Shown in pieces: positions 21,749-31,329 of a DNA stretch of 64,000 nt. The position numbers and the translations under genes were made by a program. Positions within the stretch are counted from its first letter, which is position 1. Every line of letters begins with the position of its first letter. The DNA lies in the NCBI GenBank assembly GCA_034769895.1, contig CM068370.1, forward strand, positions 40,939,844 through 41,003,843. The letters run 5' to 3'. The notes beneath the pieces are model-generated. The model was not told where the DNA came from. It saw nothing but the letters and a program-made list of their open reading frames with translations, and searched no databases. The DNA is from Magicicada septendecula (lineage: Eukaryota; Arthropoda; Insecta; Hemiptera; Cicadidae).

Positions 21749-21850
21749 ACTTCCATGTTCCATAAGGAAATGGAAGTATGGTGATGGCAAAAAAAAATCG
21801 TGGTCGAGATTATTGCAGATTCTGATTGTACTACCCTCAAAACATGAAAA
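21749..21850 (-). mobile_element. HINE-like copy 3, 3'-end fragment
   Basis: The terminal palindrome ACTTCCATGTTCCATAAGG (ATGTTC subtype) plus about 100 bp of 3' tail is in reverse orientation, inserted after GTTTT of the mariner gene. It is cut at 21850 by the start of copy 4. Confidence 0.85.
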
Positions 21851-22895
21851 TATGGAGAACCATACATGACTTCCATGTTCTAAGATTTATATTTAAAATC
21901 ATATTCGAAATGAAATCTTTCCATAGAAACTACTTCTTTCTACTTATTGCTTCAGCCTTATCCACAGTACTGTGGTCACTAACGTATACCACCTCACGTT
22001 TTCGCACTCGATTTTCACTGATGATGGCAGTCGATGGCACTGCCGAAAAGTCTGGTTTTGCAGAAAACATTGGACTACGGCTAAACAGCCCAGGAAGGAA
22101 TTTTAATAAAGAATCGGCATTCTTTGAAGCCGATAATTTAGTACACATATACAAAATTCTCCCTTCCCCCTTCAACTATAATTTTCATTAATAGAAAATT
22201 ACCCCACCCCATTCACCTAACCTCTTCATTTATAGATATTTCTTCTATGTTTCTACAGTGGATTATTATGAGCTTCTTATCAGGATACTTTATTTATCAA
22301 AATTAAGTACTTTACTCTTGTTAAAACATAAAACGTTACAGGTAAACTACCCCTTTCCCTTAACCCATCTTCACCAAAATCAACAGGCCTTGAGTTCTCT
22401 ACAATTCAGGAACGTATGCAAAAAATTATTTGATTCTCTTTGAATTTACGGCAGTTATCTTTCGTCATAAAAAAATTACCCTTGTTAAAACATAAAATGT
22501 TGCTGGTAAAATACCCCTTTCCCTTAACTGATCTTCAACAAAATCAACAGACCTTGAGTACTCTATAATTCAAAAAGGTATGGAAAAAAGTAGTTGATTC
22601 TTTTTGAATTTACGGCAGTTATTTATCGTTCGTCATATAAAAAATTACCCTTGTTAAAACATATAATGTTGCAGGTAAACTACCCCTTTTCCTTAACCGG
22701 TCTTCACCAACACCAATAGGTCTTGAGAACTCTATATACAGGGCTGTATGCATAACATTATTTGATTCTGTTTGAATTTGCGGCTGTTATCGCTTGCCAT
22801 AGAAAAAAATTACCCTTGATAAAAAAACGTTGCAGGTAAACTACCCCTTTCCCTTAACTGATCTTCACCAAAAACAATAGGTCTTGAGTACTCTA
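21851..22895 (+). mobile_element. HINE-like copy 4, 5' part
   Basis: Begins at TATGGAGAACCATACATGAC (the first six bases of the consensus, TATCGG, are missing) directly after the A-run of copy 3. It carries the long version of the 5' block (to ~22290) and then core units with conserved starts near 22335, 22500, 22670 and 22835. It is interrupted by the RTE insertion and again by the gypsy element; its remnants are at 24352-24797 and 39603-39829. Confidence 0.85.
22581..22895 (+). repeat. 315-bp direct repeat, left copy, flanking the RTE insertion
   Basis: This segment recurs at 24352-24666 with a constant offset of 1771 bases and only about five substitutions, and no net insertion or deletion. 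It borders the RTE sequence exactly on both sides. The preceding units of the array (22266-22580) do not show this similarity, so it looks like a target-site duplication rather than regular array structure. Confidence 0.75.
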
Positions 22896-24326
22896 GTACC
22901 TAAGAGCGCAGGAGGAGATTTCATAAAGGAATTTGCCCATCTTGTAGAGCGAATATGGCTGGAGGAGGTAATGCCTGATGAGTGGAACAATGGGGTGGTG
23001 TGTTTAATACATAAAAAGGGTGATCCGCTCATATGTAAAAATTATAGGGGCATCTCTCTACTTAATACAGCATATAAGGTATTGTCCAACATCATATTTT
23101 CTAGGCTGCTTCCCTACGCTGAGGAAAACATAAAAGAATATCAGTGTGGATTCACTAGGAATAGGTCAACAACAGACCAAATATTTACACTAAGGCAAAT
23201 CCTGGAAAAAACGTTGGAATATGGAGTGCCCACTCACCATCTCTTTGTGGATTTCCAGTCGGCATATGATTCAATCAACCGGAAAATGCTATATAGAGCT
23301 ATGAAGGAGTTGAATATACCATCTAAGTTGGTGCGTATGGTTGGAGTAGTTATATCCAATCCTAAGTGCCAAATCAGAATACAATCAAATCTACCTAACT
23401 CCTTAAAAACATTGAATGGGTTGAAACAAGGAGATGCCTTAGCGTGTCTGTTGTTCAACATAGCTCTAGAAAAGGTCATCAGGGATTCAGGAATTCAAAC
23501 TAGCGGACACATATTTCACAAGGAGGTACAGCTTCTGACCTATGCCGATGACATTGACGTCATAAGTAGGTCTGAATCTGGCTTAAAGGAAGCCTTTCAG
23601 GAACTGGAGTTGTCCGCTAAGGCTATGGGCTTGGTTATAAACCAAAGCAAAACCAAATATATGGTTGTAGGTGCCAACACTCGTGCCCTGTCCCTGCGCA
23701 TTAACGATTATGAATTTGAAAAGGTTCAGGGTTTTCCATATCTCGGGTCATATGTGGACTCTGGAAATGACTCCTCTAGAGATATTGAAAAACGAATATT
23801 ATCTGCTAATAGGTGTTACTACGGACTGGTGAAACATTTTAAATCAAAATTAATAACTAAAGATACAAAAGCCTCCCTATACAAGACCTTGATTAGACCA
23901 GTCCTGATGTATGGCTCGGAATGCTGGGTGTTAAAAAAACTAGATGAGCAGAGACTATCCGTTTTTGAGAGGAGGGTACTGAGGAGAATCTATGGCCCTG
24001 TGAGGGAAAACAACATTTGGAGGCGGCTGCATAATCGAGAGTTGTACAAAAGGTTTAAAGATCTTCCGATCGTGCAACTCGTACAAATTAACAGATTGCG
24101 TTGGGCTGGTCATGTGCAGAGAATGGCGGAGGATAGAATCCCAAAAAGAGTGATGAATTATTTGCCGATGGGAAGGAGAAGGAAGGGAAGACCGCGTACA
24201 AGATGGCTGGACCAGGTTGGTAAGGAGGCAGTGAGGCTGGGTGCAGCAAACTGGTGGACATTGGCCGGGAGTAGAGACCAGTGGGGAAGATTTCTTTTGG
24301 AGGCCAGGGCCTGGACTGGGCTGTAG
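22896..24326 (+). CDS. Reverse transcriptase of RTE-like element, 5'-truncated but open
   Basis: The frame enters at 22896 (VPKSAGGDFIKEFAHL) without its own start codon and runs uninterrupted to TAG at 24326. RT blocks in order are WNNGVVCLIHKKGD, KNYRGISLLNTAYKVLS, QCGFTRNRSTTDQIF, the catalytic motif A (LFVDFQSAYDSI), GLKQGDALACLLFN, and the catalytic YADDIDVI box near residue 215. The thumb region and a C-terminal basic segment (GRRRKGRPRTRWLDQV) end at RAWTGL. This architecture is that of RTE-clade and related insect retroposons, in which RT primes on nicked target DNA. The endonuclease half is missing. Truncated RT proteins from such copies are not expected to be functional. Similar RT tails, more degenerate, occur at 41341, 48990, 49880, 51163, 52030, 56000 and 57990. 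Confidence 0.88.
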   Translation, partial: VPKSAGGDFIKEFAHLVERIWLEEVMPDEWNNGVVCLIHKKGDPLICKNYRGISLLNTAYKVLSNIIFSRLLPYAEENIKEYQCGFTRNRSTTDQIFTLRQILEKTLEYGVPTHHLFVDFQSAYDSINRKMLYRAMKELNIPSKLVRMVGVVISNPKCQIRIQSNLPNSLKTLNGLKQGDALACLLFNIALEKVIRDSGIQTSGHIFHKEVQLLTYADDIDVISRSESGLKEAFQELELSAKAMGLVINQSKTKYMVVGANTRALSLRINDYEFEKVQGFPYLGSYVDSGNDSSRDIEKRILSANRCYYGLVKHFKSKLITKDTKASLYKTLIRPVLMYGSECWVLKKLDEQRLSVFERRVLRRIYGPVRENNIWRRLHNRELYKRFKDLPIVQLVQINRLRWAGHVQRMAEDRIPKRVMNYLPMGRRRKGRPRTRWLDQVGKEAVRLGAANWWTLAGSRDQWGRFLLEARAWTGL

Positions 24327-24351
24327 CGCCGAGGATGTATGTATGTATGTT
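22896..24351 (+). mobile_element. RTE-like non-LTR retrotransposon, 5'-truncated
   Basis: Starts inside the RT domain, ends 25 bases after the stop codon with a (TGTA)n tail (GATGTATGTATGTATGT), and is flanked by the 315-bp direct repeat. 5' truncation and a short simple-repeat 3' tail are usual for RTE-type elements. There is no endonuclease domain in the inserted part. The open frame has no stop in 477 codons, so this is the youngest non-LTR insertion of the window. Confidence 0.85.
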
Positions 24352-24797
24352 TGGAAAAAAGTAGTTGATTCTTTTTGAATTTACGGCAGTTATTTATCGT
24401 TCGTCATATAAAAAATTACCCTTGTTAAAACATATAATGTTGCAGGTAAACTACCCCTTTTCCTTAACCGGTCTTCGCCAACACCAATAGGTCTTGAGAA
24501 CTCTATATACAGGGCTGTATGCATAACATTATTTGATTCTGTTTGAATTTGCGGCTGTTATCGTTTGCCATAGAAAAAAATTACCCTTGATAAAAAAACG
24601 TTGTAGGTAAACTACCCCTTTCCCTTAACTGATCTTCACCAAAAACAGTAGGTCTTGAGTACTCTACAATTCAGGGCTGTATGCAAGAAACTATTTGATT
24701 CTGTTTGAATTTGCAGCTTTTATCATTTGCCATAGAAAATACCCTTGTTAAAATATAAAACGTTGCAGGTAAACTACCCCTTTCCCTAAACCAATCT
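24352..24797 (+). mobile_element. HINE-like copy 4, middle part, including right copy of the 315-bp repeat
   Basis: Core units continue after the RTE insertion. The first 315 bases (to 24666) duplicate 22581-22895. The array is cut after AACCAATCT at 24797 by the 5' LTR of the gypsy element. Confidence 0.85.
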
Positions 24798-27082
24798 TGT
24801 AGCGATCGAAAAATTAAAAATTTAATTTTCCTTCTCGACCAGTCTGTTTACACGCAGCTGTGGCAGCGACTCCAAGAGCAGGGCCATAAACAAAGTTAAT
24901 AGGGATAGGCGACAACCAACGCCAATATCATTCAATGGAAGCGTGTTCAGCACGATGTAACAAAAGGAACAACGACTCAAGTTGACAGGAGAGGACCAAC
25001 GGGGAATTATGACACCAAAACAAACCGAACAATGTACTTGGGCTCATTCACACGTTTACGCAGAATCGAAGTGAGGATACATTTAAGGGTTTAGTTAAGA
25101 AACGAGATCACGACAAAAAACGAGGCAAGGCACAAAGGATTGAAGAAGCATTGCAGTCTATAGAAACGATGCGAGCAACAAATTGTGAATTGAAGCGACG
25201 ATGTTGGACAGCAGGACGTACGTCTAAGTGACATACTGAGATTTACAATGAGAAAGCGTGGTGGTTGCAGCTGCTGACACTTGATGGAAAATGGTTAATT
25301 GCCAGGACGCGGAGTTACAGAAATGAACAGTACTCCAAGATGTTAGGGCAAACCCTTGCTTAAAACTTGAGACAATAGGTTGACTGACAGGGGCGTAATG
25401 TCTTGCATTTCTCCGAACGAGAGTGACGCCTGGACAGAGGATTCAAAGGACATATCCAACCACCTATCAGAACAAAGTATTTCACGAAAGAGAGCAAAGG
25501 AGAAGCCAGTTTCCATAGTAACCATGAGAAGAACAAATCAGAGGGAAGAAGACTAGAAGAGTTCGAAATGGTGGGAAAAGACTTCAAGAGAGGGTAGTGA
25601 TTCAGCCTATCATGGTAATCTTAGGCGTGGACAAGCCAAAGACCAAATTCTAGTAGGGAGACGTTGATAAAAACTAAGTGTCCGACACGGGACGGGGCAG
25701 TCTTATAATAATTTTTGGGAGTCTAACATAATTTTTCGAGCATATCGCGACGGAGTCTTATATATGTTTTCGAGCAGTTCGCGAAGAGTCTTATAACATT
25801 TCGGACTATAATAGTATTAGAGAGACACATAACGCTCGTGATCAATCTTATAATGTTACAGACAATTTCATAAGTTTATTAAGTGCAGTACTAATATCAA
25901 GAACAGTCACGTGAATTTTCGATAGTGAATCGGTATATCGATCAGCCGTGAAGTCTTGAGGTACACGGTATGGAGAACTAAACGGACATAGTGAGGTCCG
26001 GACTGAACTTTATTGAACTTAGAAAATTAGAATCGTTCTTGCGACTTAGTAAAACAGTATGACGAACAACAATTTACAATGTGCGTGAACGACACAGTAA
26101 TATTCATAATTTACACTAATCAAGACACTCTTATTTAAAAAGAACTATTCTACAACCACACACTAATACCTAGTGTAGACACACAAAGAACCACACTGAA
26201 CACTTAAGTAAGCATTTATTACTTAATGATGGTTGTACGCGGAGACGAGATGAATTGTGCAGACAGTGAATAAACATAACACAACTACACTATTATGTTA
26301 ACGACGCGTGTGCACATAACCAGTGAAAGTGATCATCATCATCCAATGGAGCACCGACTTCAAATAATCGTCATCACCTGGAATCTAGCATCGATGGAGT
26401 ATAACGGATAAACTATTATCAAGTAACACTATGATTTTATTAGTACAATCCAAACTACTGTCGTGTCTCATTCAGAGAATCTACCCTGAGTAATTATTGT
26501 AAAAGTTATTAAAGGAAGGTTGCATTTAAATATAATCATGATCTATTAAAGCTAATCCATCTGGATGAATGAACGCATTAGATAAGGTAAATATTATTGA
26601 TTTTGTTGTATGTATATTTTATATGTTATATGTATTTCAGAGAGCGATTAAGAAGGAATTTATATTTTGATATGTATATATTCGATGTTTTGATGTATTT
26701 ACAGGTACCAGGAATATATATGTTTGTTATTGAATACAATTGTTTAACGTATAATAAATTAAGCAGATCAATAATGCGTTCATCATTATCAGAAAACCCA
26801 ATGTATAATTCAATTCACTATTATAACGACATAAATTTAACGTGTATTGAGTGGACACTCTTGAGAATTGTAGAATCTTATATTAACATTTAATTACACT
26901 GTCGTAAATGGCGACTAACGCACGGATCGATCTATATTATTGATTGATCAATAAACATAAAGAACCATATTAATCATAAAGTAAGCAACCTGAGTAATTA
27001 ATAGATTTGCATCTTAATTACATTATTGTAATTGGCTTATGAAGGATATACTTCATTAATCAATACGTAATTAAATTAAGTA
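24798..27082 (+). repeat. 5' LTR, left part
   Basis: Starts TGTAGCGATCG and matches 37282-39550 with scattered substitutions and a small insertion difference near 26758/39246. It contains no supported ORF. The frames at 26597 and 39080 are A+T-rich and differ between LTRs. A TATA-like TTATATATG lies near 25750. Confidence 0.9.
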
Positions 27083-27508
27083 CAGTAGAGCGTCAATAAT
27101 TCGGACGTCAAAAATCCGGAACGTCGATAATCCGGATTCGATTCTGGCGAAAAAAAAAATCGCATGAAGTGAATATTTGTTTAAAAGCGTCGACACAACT
27201 GTAAAACTCGCCGTGCCCTGTAGAGTGGAGCACGAATTGCGTGTTGTGTGGAGGAGGGAGGGGCAGTGAAAGCGGGAGAGTCAAGGTCGCACAGTCACAT
27301 GTAGACTTGCGTCTAAGTCACATGTAGACCTGCTACCCTGCCCCTGTCAGTCGCGTCAGGCCACTGACCTCGAGTATTGTTCTCTGTGCGTGCACTAAGT
27401 TTTTGTTTACCAAATCGATCGTTTGTGTACAGTAGAGTGTTTGTGTGTGTGTCAGTTTGTCTGTGTTTTGTTTTTTGTAACAAATTACAGTACTGTTCTG
27501 TACCCGTG

Positions 27509-28606
27509 ATGGCATCGAGTTCGAAGAAAAAGTACACTTTTTTAACCGTTGAAACCAAGTTAAAATTTTTAGAAAAGTTAGGAAAAGGTGAAAGTGGGGT
27601 ATCACTTGCAAAGATTTATGGGGTAGGAACTTCCACAATAAGTGATATTATGGCGAAAAGAGCCCAGGTGGAACAATTTGCGTCAAAACTGAACTCTGAA
27701 GAAGGGACGCTGAAAAGAAAAACTGCACGTTCAGCAAACAACAAAGCCTTAGAAGACGCAATGTACGTGTGGTTCACTCAAAGGAGAAGCTTAGGAGAGC
27801 CAATTTCAGGCCCACTGATTTGTGAAAAAGCCTTACAATTTAATGAACAGCTTAATGGACCGAAAGATTTCAAAGCCAGTTCTGGCTGGCTTAAGAACTT
27901 CAAATTTCGGCACGGGATTAGAGAGTTAGACATCGAAGGAGAAAAACTTTCCTCAGATTTAGCAGCGGCTGGAAGAGTTTTTAAAGAGAAGTTTATTAAG
28001 GAAGCACTTGAAAAAGGTTATTCTAGGGATGACGTATACAACGCCGATGAGACCGGGATAAACGGGCGAGCCCTTCCACGCAAGTCGCTGGTGTCAAGAC
28101 GCGAACAATCTGCTCCCGGGTTTAAAGTAAGCAAAGAGAGAATAACGGCTATGGTATGTGCTAATGCCAGTGGGGAGCACAAGGTAAAATTGTTAGTGAT
28201 TGGGAAGAGCAAACAACCACGTTGCTTTAAAAATGTGCACATCCTTCCTGTTTCGTACACGTCTCAGAAAAGTGCTTGGATGACTTCAGTCATTTTTCTT
28301 GATTGGTTTAAAAATGATTTTATCCCTAGTGTTACAAAATTCCGTGAGGAGAAAAAGAAAAGTGGTAAAGTTCTTATCATTGATAACGCACCCACACATC
28401 CCCCTCTCGAAGTATTAAATGAAATCAATCAGAATTTCGAAGTGCAATTTCTCCCACCTAACGTTACTACAACTCTGCAGCTAATGGACCAGGGACTGAT
28501 CGAGAAAATTAAGAGGATCTATAGAAAGCAGCTCCTGCATCGCCTTTTATTGGCAGAAAAGGATGAAGAGAGTGGTAGTTCAGTTTATAACAAAGTTGAA
28601 CGTTAA
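27509..28606 (+). pseudogene. Tigger/pogo transposase, catalytic domain intact, C-terminus frameshifted
   Basis: I start at the ATG at 27509 (MASSSKKKYTFL), because the codons upstream are GT-rich leader. Domains: a CENP-B-type N-terminal HTH (residues ~10-60, KLGKGESGVSLAKIYGVGTS); a second CENP-B HTH (~75-145, SSGWLKNFKFRHGI); and a DDE domain with YNADETGI (first Asp, ~residue 179), VLIIDNAPTHPP (second Asp) and LQLMDQGLIEKIKRIYRK (third Asp). The frame ends prematurely at 28606 after a one-base shift near 28575. The continuing frame 28563-28865 carries the W..L….W…WP region and IPGFEQCDENDASEWL. The gene would encode the enzyme that cuts and pastes this family at TA. Only one lesion is obvious, so the copy is young. 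Confidence 0.9.
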
Positions 28607-28865
28607 ATATAGCATTTACATGCTTGCCGATGCTTGGGAAACTCTCACCAAAAGTAATTTGCAAAGAGCCTGGAGAAAATTATGGCCTGATGAAGAAAAT
28701 GCAAACGAAAATGAAGATTGCGTTGTAAACGAGGTAACAGAAATCTGCAGCACGATCCCGGGATTTGAACAGTGTGACGAAAATGATGCCAGTGAGTGGT
28801 TGGCTGTTGATGACAACGATCCTGGGTACCAGATTTTGAGCGACCAAGAAATAGCTGACATGTAA
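28607..28865 (+). pseudogene. Tigger transposase C-terminal continuation after frameshift
   Basis: The second frame carries MLADAWETLTKSNLQRAWRK and STIPGFEQCDEND, ending in a stop at 28863-28865. It aligns by motif with the remnant at 7725 (IPG..E..D..EW). It restores the family's usual length when read with the preceding frame. Confidence 0.75.
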
Positions 28866-29054
28866 CTTTTTTTTATTTTAGCCAAACAAGCAGTAGGCTA
28901 TGCATTATCTGATGCTGTACTGTTAGTCGTTTTAAATTCACTGTTCTATTTTTAAAATATTTCGCCAACTTTGCGCTTGTTCATTTTTCTATAAAATTAG
29001 AAAAAGAAAACATTTGTTTCGTTTGTTTATTTAGGCGTACTTTTTCATTTTAAG

Positions 29055-29300
29055 GGGATGCAGAAACAGTAGAATCTGATGGGGACAAGAATGAAAATGA
29101 CATTGAAGAAGCAGGGCCGACACATTCCGAAGCATTTATGGCAGCAGAGACACTGATATCATGGCTTGAAAAACTCAGAGCACACCAACCCAGCTCATTC
29201 TCCTAAAACGAATCAAGGACTTAGCTGCAAAAAAACAAACCACTACCGCTGTTCAAAAGTCCACAAAAGATTTTTTTAAAAGCTCAAATACTGTATGATT
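29055..29300 (+). pseudogene. Tigger transposase distal C-terminal segment
   Basis: An acidic stretch (VESDGDKNENDIEEAGPTHS) is followed, after one frame change near 29205, by KDLAAKKQTTTAVQKSTKDF and FKSSNTV-stop. The ending (T…DFF) resembles the TRFF ending at 8075. A ~190-bp non-coding gap, with GT near its start and AG near its end, separates it from the previous segment and may be an intron or an insertion. Confidence 0.5.
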
Positions 29301-29632
29301 TACTGTAGGTATTTTTATTACTGTACTTTACTGTATTTTGTTGTAGGTCTAGATTTACTGTACATAAAATAAGACAGTCTGTAAATGCAATACTGTACAT
29401 ACAGTATTTTTTTCTGTACTTGAAAAACGTAAAAATTTAACTAAATAAATGGTTTTATTCATCCGCTCCACTTCTGTAACCATCAGAGTGAATTATGAAC
29501 GATATTAGCAAGTGTTTTTACGTTGAAGACGTCTACCGGCGCTTTTATTGGTTCATTTCGAAAATCCGGACAATTTGATAATCCGGAAGGGGTCCGGTCC
29601 CAATTAATCCAAATTATTGACGCTCTACTGTA

Positions 29633-29683
29633 ATTAAATTAAGTAATTAAGTAATTCACAAATTAATTAATTACACCGTTATA
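29633..29683 (+). repeat. 5' LTR, right end after the pogo insertion
   Basis: Continues the LTR sequence to …TTACACCGTTATA, matching the 3' LTR end at 39602. A short ATTAAATTAAGTA duplication distinguishes it from the 3' LTR. Confidence 0.85.
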
Positions 29684-29687
29684 TATT

Positions 29688-29709
29688 TGGCTCCCAAAGA
29701 ACGTGGGGC
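29688..29709 (+). promoter_or_regulatory. Primer-binding-site candidate of the gypsy element
   Basis: TGGCTCCCAAAGAACGTGGGGC follows the LTR by four bases. It resembles the tRNA-Lys-type site TGGCGCCCAACGTGGGGC with one substitution and four extra bases. A TGGCGCCCAACC word occurs 60 bases further on (29754). I do not assign the primer tRNA firmly. Confidence 0.5.
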
Positions 29710-29878
29710 ACAACAAATTTAAAGTAGAGTCAAATTTGTTCATTATGTAAAATGGCGCCCAACCGCACGGCTTGATACGCGATAGAGTATCACGTACAAG
29801 TTCGGGTAAAGAGCAGGCAGTAGAGTAGATTAACCTAAAGTAAGATAGAGATAATTCGTAGTGTAGAGGCTAGCTTGA

Positions 29879-31329
29879 ATGATCACTCGCGGTAGGGCAA
29901 AGATGGCCAGTAATTCGGACAGTGTGGAATTCGAGGTTAATAATCAGCTAGGTATGCCTAATACCGAGGAAGACAACGCACATAGCGATCCAGACAGCGT
30001 TGTAGAGACTCCAGACGACAGGGCGCGGGGACCGACGCCTAGACCCCAAGAAATGAGCCTACAAACACTAATGGCATTAATTAGCGAAAATATTGATAAA
30101 CAAAATGAAAATAATAGAATAATTCGTGAAGAAATCAGGACACAAATAGGCGAAAATAATAGATTAATAAGCGAGAAACTCGACCAAAACAAAGAAGAAG
30201 TGAAGCAACAGGTATCTGAGCAAATAGCGCAGATGCGTTCGGAATTACGCGAATACCGACATACCTGGGAGGAGAAGTTTAAAGAGATGCAAAAGAAACA
30301 AGATGACTCAGTTAAAGAATTGAGGGAAGACGCAGATAAGAAGCAAGAAGAAATGCGGGAGGCACGTGAAACAGACCGCCAAGAATGGAAAGGGGCCATC
30401 CAGAGCACTCAGACAAGCATTAAAAGGATTAACAACAAAATAGAAATGCACATCAAAGACAGTAACAAAAAACAGGAAGAGCTGGCAGCCGAACTACACG
30501 AAACTATACAACAGAAGCAGCAGGAGCAGGGCCACACAAACGTCATGAAACAAAAACTTGAAGAAGTGGATAACAAACAACGTTCGACAGAACAGAAACT
30601 GGACGAAAGTCTAAAGAAAAAACTATACGCATTGAAGAACTGAAGTGCCACATAGCAAAAATGAGAGAAACACAAGAGCGACTGCAAAGGCAATTAATTG
30701 AAGGTGAGTGTGGGAACGGAAACAGAATCAATGGACCGAACCACCACGATCTTAAGTATAATGGGACCGATAGGTATCCCATGGAATTCCTGAAGGAACT
30801 ATCGGAACTACAAGAGACATATTACCCTAATGACAATATTAAATGGATTGGTAGGCACCTGGAGATGGACGCCGGTATTTGGTGGCGGGTCATCAGGAAT
30901 CAGATAGCTACTTTTGAAGAGTTCAGGGAAGCCTTTATGCAAAAATAGTGGGGGCAAGAACGTCAAGACGACATTAGAGACCACCTTGAGTATGGGAGAT
31001 TAGATTGGCACGGACAAGTAAGCGCTATTCAATATATCGAGCATATTCTCTTAGAAAGCAGACAGTTGACGCCCACGATAACAGATAGACAATTGATTCG
31101 TAAGATCGCACGTCATTTCGGTCGTGATGTACAATTGGCCGTTATTACGAGAGGAATAACCACGATTCCGAATTTCGAGTCATTGATCGTCGAATACACA
31201 CAGATTCGACCACGCAATAATAAAGAGTTTCAGTACGCAGCGACAGCAGAAAGTGAAAGTCGGCGAGAGAAAGGCGACAACAGACCTAAACGGGATTGGG
31301 GTGAGAAAGTAACCGCCCGAACACAATAA
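29879..31329 (+). pseudogene. gag: gag of the long-LTR gypsy element, one frameshift and one stop
   Basis: Starts MITRGRAKMASNSDSVEFEV. The N-terminal ~130 residues are acidic and then give way to a long, highly charged coiled coil (~residues 70-250, rich in E, K, Q and R). A one-base shift in the A-run near 30615 moves to the frame 30620-31329, which contains the capsid-like region (YNGTDRYPMEFLKELSEL, then IKWIGRHLEMDAGIWWRVI). An in-frame TAG stands at 30946-30948 before WGQERQDDIRDHLEYG. No CCHC zinc knuckle is visible, unlike the gag at 2642-3619. The protein would form the particle core. The long coiled coil ahead of the capsid is unusual. Confidence 0.75.

Larger units (their letters stand above)
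27083..29630 (+). mobile_element. Tigger/pogo element nested in the 5' LTR
   Basis: Perfect terminal repeats of 19 bp (CAGTAGAGCGTCAATAATT) start at 27083 and, on the reverse strand, at 29630, bordered by TA duplications at 27081-27082 and 29631-29632. Subterminal AATCCGG words repeat at both ends (near 27113, 27130, 29571 and 29581) and probably bind transposase. The element is absent from the 3' LTR, so it inserted after the retrotransposon. At 2548 bp it is essentially full length. Confidence 0.95.

Noticed and set aside
26597-26893. 98-codon open frame in the 5' LTR, repeated at 39080
   Set aside because: A+T-rich composition, and the frame differs between the two LTRs because of a small insertion. 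No protein family resemblance.
28866-29055. Clean intron in the Tigger transposase
   Set aside because: GT and AG can be found near the ends but the reading frame does not join properly with the obvious donor and acceptor. Left as an open possibility only.
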